Source: Bacillota bacterium
GTDB lineage: Bacteria > Bacillota > Clostridia > DSM-8532
DNA length: 64,000 nt
Direction: 5' to 3'
Assembly (NCBI GenBank): GCA_023440865.1
Contig: JAEXRM010000033.1
Span: forward strand, 14,462-78,461
In this document: piece by piece, positions 44,898 through 53,726 of the stretch
Numbering within the stretch: position 1 is the stretch's first letter
Layout: the number at the start of each line of letters is the position of its first letter
Position numbers and translations under genes: made by a program
Notes under the pieces: model-generated
Seen by the model: only the letters and a program-made list of their open reading frames with translations
Databases searched by the model: none
Told to the model about the DNA's origin: nothing

Positions 44898-47462
44898 ATG
44901 AAAAACGCAGCAGGCTCCGCAACCTCGCGGGAACACGCATTCATACTGAACAGGGCCACCGGCTACTTCCAGAACCGGGGCGTGGACGTGATGGCCTTTG
45001 ACGACATCTACCCGGAAGGGCACCAGTCCGGTGTCAGCATCCTCATGCACGGCCACCGCGTCGCCACAAACGGCGACATCCGCTTCGAGCAGACGCCGGG
45101 CCAATGGCAGCCCGTGCCAAAGCAGCAGGAACGCACGCTCGACGATGACGCGAACACCATCGCCACCACGCTGTCCTATCCGAACCGGGAACGCCATCTC
45201 CGGGGCTTCAACCCCATGATCTATCCGGACTTCGAATTCGGTTACACCGTCACCGTGAAGGGCGAGGGCCCCTCGGTCCGCGTGACGGTGGACCTTGACC
45301 GCCCGGTGCCGGAGCGCTTTGCCGGCAAGCTCTGCTTCAACATGGAGCTGTTCCCCGGCGACCTGTTCGGCAAGCCATGGATCATGGACGGCACGCACGG
45401 CATCTTCCCGCAGCAGCCGAACGGGCCGGTGAAGCAGCAGGCACCCAACCATACCCATCGGCTCACCGAGTCGCTGCCGGATGCCAAGGCCGATCAGAAG
45501 AGCCTTTCCGGTGATTACGACAACACCCGGGCCTACAGCCCCATCGTCGCCGATGACCTCGTCGCCGCGCCGTATGCCGTCGGGAAGCGGTTCACCATCC
45601 GCCCCGATGACCCGTACCGTCGCCTGACGATCGAAAGCACCGGGGCCGCCCTGCAGCTGTACGACGGCCGCATGAACCACAACAACGGCTGGTTCGCGGT
45701 CAGCAGCGAGGTACCGGCGGGCGCCACACGGAACGCCATCGAGTGGATCATCACGCCCCATGTCGTCGCGGACTGGCTGTATCCACCCGTCGTGCAGACC
45801 TCCCAGGTGGGCTATCACCCGAATCAGCCAAAGGCCGCCATCATCGAGCTCGACAGCCGGGATACGAAGCGCGAGACACCTGTTCTCCTGCGCATCACGG
45901 AAAACGGCGAGGTTCCGGTTCGCACCGCGGAGGGCCATGCCTGGGGTCGGTTCCTGCGGTATGACTACCTGACCTTCGACTTCTCCGATATCCGGGAAGA
46001 GGGGCTCTACCAGGTGCGCTACGGCGCGTCGGCCTCCTCCGTGTTCCGCATCGCGCACGACGTGTACGACCGGGGCGTGTGGCAGCCGGTACTGGAATAC
46101 TTCCTGCCCGTGCAGATGTGCCACATGCGGGTCAACGAGAAGTACCGCGTCTGGCACGGCCTGTGCCATGACGACGACGCGCGGATGGCCCCGGTGGACT
46201 ACAACCACTACGACGGCTATGCGCAGGGTCCCTCCACGCTGACGCGGTTCCAGCCCGGCGATGCCGTACCGGGGCTGAATGTCGGCGGCTGGCACGATGC
46301 CGGCGATTTCGACCTGCGCGTGGAATCGCAGTCCGGAGAATGCTACGCGCTGACGCTGGCCTACGAGGCCTTCGGTGTCGACTACGATGCCACCGGCATC
46401 GACCAGGCGAAAAAGGTCTGCGAAATCCACCAGCCCGACGGGAAAAACGACATCCTGCAGCAGATCGAGCACGGCGTCCTGACCGTCGTGGCCGGCTACC
46501 GCGCGCTCGGGAGGCTGTACCGGGGCATCATCTGCAACGACCTGCGGCAGTATGTGCTGCTGGGCGACAGCGCCGCCATGACGGACAACATCAAGGGCAA
46601 TGCCGACGACCGCTGGGTGTTCACCGAAAACAACCCGCCGCGGGAGCTGTCGACCGCCGCCCACCTGGCCGCCTCCGCCCGCGCGCTGAAAGGCTTCAAC
46701 GACGAACTGGCTTTCGAGGCGCTGGCTGCTGCACGGGAGCTGTTCCGCGTGACGGACATCACAAGCGGCGGGCATGCCCATCCGCCAATCCCCGGCCTGT
46801 CCGTCGGCGATTACGCCCGGATGGCGAAGATCCAGGCTGCCGTCGAGCTGCTGCTCACAACCGGGGAAGCGCAATACCGCGAATTCCTGCTTTCGGAGAA
46901 CGACTTCATCGTCAAGGGCATCGACAAGGTGGGCTGGTTCGTCAGCCGCGCCGAGGGAGCAATCGGAGACGCCGGTTTCTCCAGGGCAATCCGTGAGGCG
47001 ATGTCCGCGGTGAAGGCAAATCTGGAAAAGCTGCGCGCCGAAACACCGTACGGCATCCCCTACAAGCCGCACATCTGGGGTGCGGGCTGGGGCATCCAGC
47101 GTTTGGGCTTCGAATACTACTTCCTGCATCGGGCCTATCCCGACCTGTTCGACGCGGACATGGTCTTCAACGCGTTGAACTTCGTGCTGGGCTGCCATCC
47201 CGGTTCGAACACGAGCTCCTTCGCATCCGGCGTCGGTGCCGTTTCGGCGACGGTGGGCTACGGCCTGAACCGGGCCGACTGGTCGTACATCCCCGGCGGC
47301 GTCATATCGGGAACCGCGCTCATCCGGCCGGACTTCCCCGAGCTGCTGGTGTTCCCGTACCTGTGGCAGCAGACCGAGTACGTGCTGGGCGGCGGCTCGT
47401 CGCACTACATGTTCCTTGTGCTTGCGGCGCAGCAGCTGGCGGCGCAGGCGGCGGAACACTGA
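44898..47462 (+). CDS. glycoside hydrolase family 9 enzyme, apparently intracellular
   Basis: Predicted 854-residue glycosidase. An N-terminal region of about 300 residues precedes a cellulase-N Ig-like domain (about 295-385, starting QTSQVGYHPNQPK). The GH9 alpha-barrel then runs to the end, with the catalytic Asp motif GGWHDAGDFD near residue 464, HPGSNTSSFASG near 766 and the acid Glu in the WQQTEYVLGGG region. No signal peptide is present. Cytosolic GH9 enzymes usually trim imported oligosaccharides (cellobiose, chito- or glucosamine oligomers), which fits the LplABC-like importer alongside. Confidence 0.9.
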   Translation: MKNAAGSATSREHAFILNRATGYFQNRGVDVMAFDDIYPEGHQSGVSILMHGHRVATNGDIRFEQTPGQWQPVPKQQERTLDDDANTIATTLSYPNRERHLRGFNPMIYPDFEFGYTVTVKGEGPSVRVTVDLDRPVPERFAGKLCFNMELFPGDLFGKPWIMDGTHGIFPQQPNGPVKQQAPNHTHRLTESLPDAKADQKSLSGDYDNTRAYSPIVADDLVAAPYAVGKRFTIRPDDPYRRLTIESTGAALQLYDGRMNHNNGWFAVSSEVPAGATRNAIEWIITPHVVADWLYPPVVQTSQVGYHPNQPKAAIIELDSRDTKRETPVLLRITENGEVPVRTAEGHAWGRFLRYDYLTFDFSDIREEGLYQVRYGASASSVFRIAHDVYDRGVWQPVLEYFLPVQMCHMRVNEKYRVWHGLCHDDDARMAPVDYNHYDGYAQGPSTLTRFQPGDAVPGLNVGGWHDAGDFDLRVESQSGECYALTLAYEAFGVDYDATGIDQAKKVCEIHQPDGKNDILQQIEHGVLTVVAGYRALGRLYRGIICNDLRQYVLLGDSAAMTDNIKGNADDRWVFTENNPPRELSTAAHLAASARALKGFNDELAFEALAAARELFRVTDITSGGHAHPPIPGLSVGDYARMAKIQAAVELLLTTGEAQYREFLLSENDFIVKGIDKVGWFVSRAEGAIGDAGFSRAIREAMSAVKANLEKLRAETPYGIPYKPHIWGAGWGIQRLGFEYYFLHRAYPDLFDADMVFNALNFVLGCHPGSNTSSFASGVGAVSATVGYGLNRADWSYIPGGVISGTALIRPDFPELLVFPYLWQQTEYVLGGGSSHYMFLVLAAQQLAAQAAEH

Positions 47463-47566
47463 AGCCGGCGGCATGAAAGGGGCATATCCGGCGCAAGGCC
47501 CACGACGCCGAATCCTCCCCGCACCGGGCCGGGAACGCGGGGACGGGTGCCGGATGCCGTGCAAGG

Positions 47567-47595
47567 TTGCAGCCACTCCCGGTCTCCGGTAAACT
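47567..47595 (+). promoter_or_regulatory. possible promoter of the FAD enzyme operon
   Basis: TTGCAG (47567-47572), 17 bases, TAAACT (47590-47595), about 85 bases before the first FAD gene. Both boxes are only partial matches. Confidence 0.4.
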
Positions 47596-47678
47596 GATTG
47601 CAGGATCACCCGCAGGTCGGCTCCACAACGGGAGCCGGCCTGCGCAGGTTTGAAGCACGCACGACAAAGGAGGCCACC

Positions 47679-49535
47679 TTGTCCTACGATGTCCTTGTCA
47701 TCGGTGCCGGCCTCTCCGGCCTGACTGCGGCCAGTCTGCTGGCCAGGCGCAACCTGCGGGTGGCGGTGATCGAGCAGGGCGAACGGCCAGGGGGAGCCTG
47801 CGGCGTCTTCAAGCGGCGCCATGTGACGTTCGACCAGGGGTCGGCGATGCTGTACGGCTTCGGCGAGAACGGCTTCAACGCACACCGCTTCGTATTCAAC
47901 TGCCTCGAGGAGCCGATCGACGTGATCCGTCACGACCTGCTCTACCACGTCGTCTTCAAGGGACGGACCATTCGGTTCTGGGCAGACATCGACCAATTCG
48001 TCGAAGAACTGTCGGGCGTGTTCCCGGGTGAAGCGCCAAACATCAAGCGCTTTTACCACGACATGCACCGCATCTATCGGCATGTCATGGTGGATACCCC
48101 CAGCTACACCACCGCGGACGAAACGCCGGCAACGAACGCCCTGCACGGCATGCTCAGGCATCCGGTCTCCTACATCCGTTTCCTGAGCTTCCTCAACATG
48201 AGTGCCCGGCATCTGCTGCAGCGGTACTTCTCCGATCCGGAGATCTTCCACTTCTTCGACAAGCTCACCTCCACCTATTGCTACGCCACCGTCGCCGAGG
48301 CGCCCGCCATCCTGGCCGCAGTCATGTTCGTGGACAACCATGTCGGCGGCAGCTGGTACCCGGCCGGCTCCACCCTGTTCCTGCCGGGCAAGCTGGAGAA
48401 GGTCATCGAGGAGAACGGCGGCGACATGCTGTACGGTGCGGAGGCGCGCTCGCTGGTGTTCCGCAGTGGCCAGCCCGTGGGGGTGATGCTTGACGACGGA
48501 CGCACGCTCGAAGCGCCCCACATCATCTACTCGGGAACCGTCTGGAACCTCTACGGCAAGCTGATCCCCCCGGCCGAAGCGTCGCGTCGCCGCCGCGCAT
48601 GGGCGAAAAAGCAGCTGCCGACCTATCCCAGCGTCGTGCTGTACGCGACCGTCGCGCGCGACGCCATCCCGGCCGACGCCGCGCCGATCGAGCTGCTGGT
48701 GGGCAATCCGGAGCAGCTCGACGAAAGCGAGGTCACCGCCTACATCCTCAGCATCGACGACCGGACGCTGTGCGCGGAGGACGAACACACGGTTGTCGCC
48801 ATCGGTCCGACATTCGAGCCGTGGCTGGACCTGGACGAGCCCACCTACCGGCAGCGCAGGAACAAGGAGAAGGATCGCCTTATCGCCGTGCTGGACAAGC
48901 GTTTCCCCGGTTTCCACCAGAAGCTGCGGCATGCCGAGGTGGCGACCCCGCGTTCCATCGAGCGTTACACCCTCAAGAACGGCGGCGCCGTCGCGGGCCC
49001 CAAGCAGATGCTGGGCCAGCACATGTTCCGCCGCCTGCACACGCGCACGGAATGGAAAAACCTGCTGTGCTGCGGCGAGTCGACGGTCATGGGCACCGGC
49101 ACGCCGACCGTGACCGTCTCCGGCCTGTCCGCGGCCAACCGCCTGCTGCGGCAGCTGGGACGGGAACCGTATGTGTTCCGCAAGGACATGAAGCAGTACG
49201 TGCGGACCGTCGAAAAGCCGTTTACGGCAGATCGGCTGTACGATGCCTGCGAAGGGGCGGAGCGGACGATCCGGCTGGCAGCCCTGCGATGCCGGTTTTG
49301 CGAGCATCCCGCCTGCACGAAGGGCGCGCCGACCGACATCCCGGGCATCCTGCGGCGGGTCGCCGTCGGCAATGACAAGGGCGCCTGGAAATGCTGGCAG
49401 GAAGCGCCGGTCGACGAGGAGACGCTGGCCCGGTTCGAATCCGGCTGCGTCTGTGTCCGCGAGGAAGGCACACCGGTTGCCATCCGCGGTGTGATCCGCT
49501 TTGTCGGGGAAAGGAACGGACATGCAGGCACATGA
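47679..49535 (+). CDS. CrtI/CrtISO-like FAD oxidoreductase with C-terminal Cys-rich domain
   Basis: Predicted 618-residue flavoprotein. The dinucleotide-binding start GAGLSGLTAASLLAR is followed by the phytoene-desaturase/retinol-saturase fold to about residue 510. The last about 100 residues form a separate domain with CRFCEHPACTKGAPTDIPG and later Cys residues (KCWQE, GCVC), resembling the Fe-S N-terminal domain of GltD-type enzymes. TTG 47679 is taken because AAAGGAGG ends five bases before it. The substrate is unknown: no phytoene synthase or other carotenoid gene is in the window. Confidence 0.85.
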   Translation: MSYDVLVIGAGLSGLTAASLLARRNLRVAVIEQGERPGGACGVFKRRHVTFDQGSAMLYGFGENGFNAHRFVFNCLEEPIDVIRHDLLYHVVFKGRTIRFWADIDQFVEELSGVFPGEAPNIKRFYHDMHRIYRHVMVDTPSYTTADETPATNALHGMLRHPVSYIRFLSFLNMSARHLLQRYFSDPEIFHFFDKLTSTYCYATVAEAPAILAAVMFVDNHVGGSWYPAGSTLFLPGKLEKVIEENGGDMLYGAEARSLVFRSGQPVGVMLDDGRTLEAPHIIYSGTVWNLYGKLIPPAEASRRRRAWAKKQLPTYPSVVLYATVARDAIPADAAPIELLVGNPEQLDESEVTAYILSIDDRTLCAEDEHTVVAIGPTFEPWLDLDEPTYRQRRNKEKDRLIAVLDKRFPGFHQKLRHAEVATPRSIERYTLKNGGAVAGPKQMLGQHMFRRLHTRTEWKNLLCCGESTVMGTGTPTVTVSGLSAANRLLRQLGREPYVFRKDMKQYVRTVEKPFTADRLYDACEGAERTIRLAALRCRFCEHPACTKGAPTDIPGILRRVAVGNDKGAWKCWQEAPVDEETLARFESGCVCVREEGTPVAIRGVIRFVGERNGHAGT

Positions 49536-51096
49536 CGTCGTGGTCGTCGGCGGCGGATTGGCCGGCCTGACCAGCGCGGCCTACCTGTGCCGGTACGGCT
49601 ACCGCGTACTGGTATGCGAAAAGCGCGAAAAGACCGGCGGACTGGTGGAAACCTTCCACCATCAGGGCTTCGCGTTTGATGCCGGCATCCGGGCCTTTGA
49701 GAATTCCGGCATCCTGTTCCCGATGCTCAAGGACTTGGGCATCGACATGGATTTTGTTCAAAACCCCGTCACCATCAGCATTGCCGGCCACCGCACCGTG
49801 CTCGACCGCACCGACGGGCTCGCGCGGTACGCCGCCATGCTGACGGCCCTCTTCCCGGACAATGCCGGGGACATCGTGCGCATCGCCGATGAAATCCGCA
49901 AGGTCATGGGGTACATGGATGTGCTCTACGGCATCGACAATCCGCTGTTCCTGCGCGACATGCCGGTGTCGTATCTGCGAAAGACCCTGCTGCCCTGGCT
50001 TGCGCGCTACCAGGTGAACATCCGCAAGGCAAGCCGGCTGAACGAGCCGGTCGGCACATACCTGCAGCGCCTGACGCCGAACGGCGCGCTGATCGACATG
50101 ATCACCCAGCATTTCTTCCGCGACACGCCGACCTTCTTTGCCCTGAGCTACTTCGGGCAGTACCTCGACTACTGCTATCCGCTCGGGGGAACGGGCGAGC
50201 TGGCCGTCAGGATGCACCGGCACATCCTGGATGCCGGCGGTGAAATCCGCACCGGAACCGCCGTGCGGCGCGTTGACGCGCGGAAGCGGCAGGTCGTCCT
50301 GGCCGACGGGGAAACGATCGGTTATGGCAAGCTGGTGTGGGCGGCGGACCAGAAGGCGCTCTATGCGACGGCCTCGGGTCTGGGCTCCCCCGCGGAGATC
50401 CGCCAGCGGAAACGCACCGAGGCGGCCAGGGGCGGCGACTCCATCCTCACGCTCTTCGTCGGCTCGGACCAGCCGCCCGCCGCGTATGCGGACCGTTGCG
50501 GCGCCCACGCGTTCCATACGCCGCGGACAAGCGGCCTTTCCTCGCTGCCCGGCTGGGAAGCGGCGGCAGGAAAAGGTCCGGAGGCCCTGCTCGCCTGGGT
50601 TGGCATTTACCTGGAACACACGACCTACGAGATCAGCTGTCCCGTGCTGCAGGACCCGTCCCTCGCTCCGGCGGGAAAGACCGGGCTCATCCTGAGCACG
50701 CGCATGGACTACCGGCTCGTGCGCCGGCTGGCCGACGCCGGCATGTACGAAGCCTTCAAGGACCTCTGCACGGAGAAGATCGTGGAGATGCTCGGGCATT
50801 CGCTGTTTCCCGGTTTCCGGCAGGACATCCTGTTCACGCGGTGCGCCACGCCGCTGACCATCGAACGGGAAACCGGCAACGCCGAAGGCGCGATCACCGG
50901 CTGGGCCTTCACCAATGCCGAAATGCCTGCGGAAAACCGGTTCCGGAAGATCCTCCGTTCCTGCCGCACGCCCATTCCCGATGTGCTGCAGTGCGGGCAG
51001 TGGTCCTTCAGCCCTTCCGGCCTGCCGGTTTCGATCGTCACGGGCAAGGTGGCGGCGGATGCGGTGCGCAAGACGCTGAGGCCGGGCAGGAAATGA
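49522..51096 (+). CDS. second CrtI/CrtISO-like FAD oxidoreductase
   Basis: Predicted 524-residue flavoprotein paralogous to the preceding one, starting VVVGGGLAGLTSAAYLCRYG, with the C-terminal FAD-contacting region (LQCGQWSFSPSGLPVSIVTG). It lacks the Cys-rich tail. ATG 49522 overlaps the preceding gene by 14 bases and has AAAGGAA in front; the pair may form a heteromer. Lipid, isoprenoid or aromatic side-chain desaturation are family options. Confidence 0.88.
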   Translation: MQAHDVVVVGGGLAGLTSAAYLCRYGYRVLVCEKREKTGGLVETFHHQGFAFDAGIRAFENSGILFPMLKDLGIDMDFVQNPVTISIAGHRTVLDRTDGLARYAAMLTALFPDNAGDIVRIADEIRKVMGYMDVLYGIDNPLFLRDMPVSYLRKTLLPWLARYQVNIRKASRLNEPVGTYLQRLTPNGALIDMITQHFFRDTPTFFALSYFGQYLDYCYPLGGTGELAVRMHRHILDAGGEIRTGTAVRRVDARKRQVVLADGETIGYGKLVWAADQKALYATASGLGSPAEIRQRKRTEAARGGDSILTLFVGSDQPPAAYADRCGAHAFHTPRTSGLSSLPGWEAAAGKGPEALLAWVGIYLEHTTYEISCPVLQDPSLAPAGKTGLILSTRMDYRLVRRLADAGMYEAFKDLCTEKIVEMLGHSLFPGFRQDILFTRCATPLTIERETGNAEGAITGWAFTNAEMPAENRFRKILRSCRTPIPDVLQCGQWSFSPSGLPVSIVTGKVAADAVRKTLRPGRK

Positions 51097-51153
51097 AGCG
51101 ATCATGCCCATGTTGTGGCAGGCACATCCTGCATCATGACGAAAGGAGTCCCC

Positions 51154-52026
51154 ATGACCGTTCACGAATACGACGCCTTCACCACCATGCCCGGCAGGGG
51201 CAATCCCGCCGGCATCGTCCTGGATGCGGCAGGTCTTTCCGATGACACCATGCAGCGCATCGACCGGGAGGTCGCGTTCAACGAAACCGCCTTCATCCTG
51301 CCGTCGGCCGTCGCCGATGTGCAAATCCGGTATTTCACGCCGGGCCATGAAACCAATCTCTGCGGCCACGCGACGGTCGGCGCGGTGTATGCGCTGTGGG
51401 AACGCGGCATCCAAAAAGGGATCCGGACGATCGAAACCAAGGCGGGTGTCCTTCCGGTCTCGATCCGCCAGGATCCGTCACATGGCACGATGGTGCGCAT
51501 GCGGCAGGCCGCGCCTTCCTTCATCGATTTTGACGGGGACCGGAACCGGCTGGCGGCTTCCATGGGCATATCTCCGGACGACCTCGATCCGCGGCTGCCC
51601 ATCCGCTACGGCAGCACGGGCAGCTGGACGCTGCTGGTGCCCATCCGCTCCCTGGAGGCGTTCGCCCGCATGCGGCCCGATGCGTCGCAGTTCCCGGAGA
51701 TCCTGACATGGAACCCGCGGGCCTCCGTGCACCCGTTTGTGGCGCAGGCCGTCGATCCCTTCTGCCAGGCGCACGCGCGCCACTTCTCCTCCCCGTTCTC
51801 GCAGACGAACGAAGACCCGGTGACCGGCACCGCTTCCGGTGTCATGGCGGCCTACTGGCTCGATGTGATGACCCAGGCCGATCACGTGGCGATCGCCATC
51901 GAGCAGGGGCTGGAGCTCGGCCGGCCGGGGGTGTGCTTCGCGGAAGCCATGCGGGAAGACGGCGCGACACAGGTGTTCATCGAGGGACAATGCGTGTATG
52001 GCGGTGAGCTGACGGTAGCCGGGTGA
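51154..52026 (+). CDS. PhzF-family isomerase
   Basis: Predicted 290-residue protein of the PhzF/diaminopimelate-epimerase-like fold. Conserved features are the FTTMPGRGNPAGIVL opening, the catalytic Glu in FNETAFI, FTPGHETNLCGHATVGA and the GTASGVMAAY loop. AAAGGAG precedes ATG 51154. It follows the FAD pair by 57 bases and is likely co-transcribed. PhzF itself isomerises a dihydroxyanthranilate in phenazine synthesis; most relatives have unknown substrates, so no phenazine pathway is claimed. Confidence 0.9.
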   Translation: MTVHEYDAFTTMPGRGNPAGIVLDAAGLSDDTMQRIDREVAFNETAFILPSAVADVQIRYFTPGHETNLCGHATVGAVYALWERGIQKGIRTIETKAGVLPVSIRQDPSHGTMVRMRQAAPSFIDFDGDRNRLAASMGISPDDLDPRLPIRYGSTGSWTLLVPIRSLEAFARMRPDASQFPEILTWNPRASVHPFVAQAVDPFCQAHARHFSSPFSQTNEDPVTGTASGVMAAYWLDVMTQADHVAIAIEQGLELGRPGVCFAEAMREDGATQVFIEGQCVYGGELTVAG

Positions 52027-52057
52027 GCGCGCGTCCACGTTCAGCACGTTTGCGTCC

Positions 52058-52101
52058 CTGTTCCGACACAGCGGCGCCCGTGTTCCGACACAGCGACGTT
52101 C
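52058..52101. repeat. 22-bp direct repeat, two copies
   Basis: Two 22-bp units sharing TGTTCCGACACAGCG (52058-52079, 52080-52101), with a third partial GTGTTACGCTG, between the convergent phzF-like and MFS genes. Confidence 0.8.
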
Positions 52102-52132
52102 GTGTTACGCTGCTGCAGCATCCGCACGCGGA

Positions 52133-53494
52133 TCAGGCCGGTGGCATGCTTTCGTCCGTCACCCCTGCCGGTTCCTTCGCCGTCCGCATCTCCCAAATCC
52201 GCATCGCCAGCATGGACAACGCCGCAATCATGCCGATCGCACCGACAACGAGCCAGGCGCCCTGCAACCGGATCGTCGCGGCGACCCGGCCCATGACCAT
52301 CGGCCCCAGGGCATAGCCCGCCCCGCCGATGCTGTTTGTGATGGCGGACAGCCGCCCCCGATGGGACGCCGGCGTATGGACGGAGGTGAACGTGCCGGCG
52401 TTGAGGGTGCAGAACACCTCGCCCAGCGTGAACAGCCCGATCACCAGCAGAAATGCCGGCTTTCCGGAAACCAGGCTGAGCGTGCCGAGGGAGACGGCGT
52501 ACAGCAGACCGCCAAAGAACATGCCCCGCAGGTACGGCATGCGGTGCGTCGCCCGCGTGACCAGTGGCGTCAGCACAATCACCAGCAGGCCGTTGACACC
52601 GGCGAGCAGGCCGTAGAAGGCGGCGCCCCCCGCGCCGAACGATTGCGCCGTCTGCATGGGCAGCAGGAAGCCCCATTGGCTGTACACGAAGGTGAAGCCG
52701 AAGTTCAACAGCGAGAACACCAGCAGGGCCGGACGCGCACGCAGTACCTGCCAGGCGGTACCCGTCACATGGCGCTCGGCTTCGGTGAGTTGGATGTTGG
52801 ACGTAGCGTGGGCATCGGCTGGTTCCATGACCGGACCGGCGATCGCGGTCCCATCGGCCGGTTCGGGCGACAGCTCCGCCTTGCCGGATCCCGCCGGCAA
52901 CCGGGGCAGGTGCACAAACCGCAGCACCAGACCCAGACCAAGCAGCGTGGTCAGGGCATCCCCCCAGAACACCCAGGCGAGGTGCTTTTCAAACAGCAAG
53001 CCGCCCACAATGGGCCCCACCGCGAACCCGATATTCCAGCCCATGTAGGAGAGGGACATCGCGCTCTTCCGCTGTGCGGCCGTCGTCAGATCCGACAGCA
53101 TGGCAACCGCGGCCGGATCGACCATGCTCATGAAGAACAGTGCCAGCATCAGTACCGCCACCATGGCACCGCCGGCCGGCAGCAGGCCGCAGACGGCGTA
53201 CAGGCCGCAAGCAACCAGGCTGAACCACAGGTAGACGGCCTTCCGCCCCCAATGATCCGCCAGCTTGCCTCCAATGAACGATCCCGGCAGATACAGGATG
53301 GAACCAAGCGTCAGGATGAGCCCCGCCTTGTCGGGGGAGAGACCGACACGTTCCGTGAGAATCAAGGTCTGCAGCGGCATGACGAAGCAACCCAGCGCGG
53401 TCACGATGCGGGCGAAAAAAATGGCGTACAGCGCCCGGGGCAAACCTGCCCAGGGTGCAAGCAGCGAAGCGAGCGGAGATGCGGGTCTGTTCAA
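52133..53494 (-). CDS. MFS transporter, probable efflux
   Basis: Predicted 453-residue inner-membrane protein with 12 helices, a loop-2 motif GGKLADHWGRKAVYL and a long polar central loop (about 200-245). Family features point to drug/metabolite export. The start is TTG 53494 with AGGAGGT six bases upstream. It converges on the phzF-like gene and has its own operator-controlled promoter. Export of a product made by the FAD/PhzF genes is possible but inferred. Confidence 0.88.
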   Translation of the reverse strand: MNRPASPLASLLAPWAGLPRALYAIFFARIVTALGCFVMPLQTLILTERVGLSPDKAGLILTLGSILYLPGSFIGGKLADHWGRKAVYLWFSLVACGLYAVCGLLPAGGAMVAVLMLALFFMSMVDPAAVAMLSDLTTAAQRKSAMSLSYMGWNIGFAVGPIVGGLLFEKHLAWVFWGDALTTLLGLGLVLRFVHLPRLPAGSGKAELSPEPADGTAIAGPVMEPADAHATSNIQLTEAERHVTGTAWQVLRARPALLVFSLLNFGFTFVYSQWGFLLPMQTAQSFGAGGAAFYGLLAGVNGLLVIVLTPLVTRATHRMPYLRGMFFGGLLYAVSLGTLSLVSGKPAFLLVIGLFTLGEVFCTLNAGTFTSVHTPASHRGRLSAITNSIGGAGYALGPMVMGRVAATIRLQGAWLVVGAIGMIAALSMLAMRIWEMRTAKEPAGVTDESMPPA

Positions 53495-53528
53495 GTCGAT
53501 ACCTCCTCGGGACGGGGCCGATGCTCCG

Positions 53529-53573
53529 GTTATATCAAGGTCGACCCGGAAGATGTCAAGGGAACGTTCCCTT
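53529..53573 (-). promoter_or_regulatory. MFS gene promoter with 16-bp perfect palindrome over the -35
   Basis: Minus strand TTGACA (53559-53554), 19 bases, TATAAC (53534-53529). The perfect palindrome AAGGGAACGTTCCCTT (53558-53573) overlaps the -35 by two bases. This is a classical repressor-site position for an efflux pump. The regulator gene is not adjacent. Confidence 0.65.
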
Positions 53574-53726
53574 CAAAACGAACTGGTGATTTCCCCGTAC
53601 ATACGCCGGGTAAACCATAGTAAAGGAGGTTTCCGCGTGCACTCGCTTGGTGCGTCGCCCGGAACCCTTTTCCCGGCGACCTTCCAACCCCTGCCGCCGG
53701 ATTGCGCGATCAGGACGGGAGGTAGA

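Noticed and set aside
44778..49523. A 1581-codon open frame on the minus strand
   Set aside because: It is antisense to the GH9 and FAD enzyme genes, which have clear motifs and ribosome sites. Its translation has no recognisable domain and reflects high GC at third codon positions.
47679..51096. A carotenoid biosynthesis cluster
   Set aside because: No phytoene synthase, cyclase or prenyltransferase gene lies in the window; CrtI-like folds have many other substrates.
51408..52026. A phenazine biosynthesis locus, from the PhzF homologue
   Set aside because: No phzA/B, D, E or G homologues are present, and most PhzF-family proteins are not phenazine enzymes.
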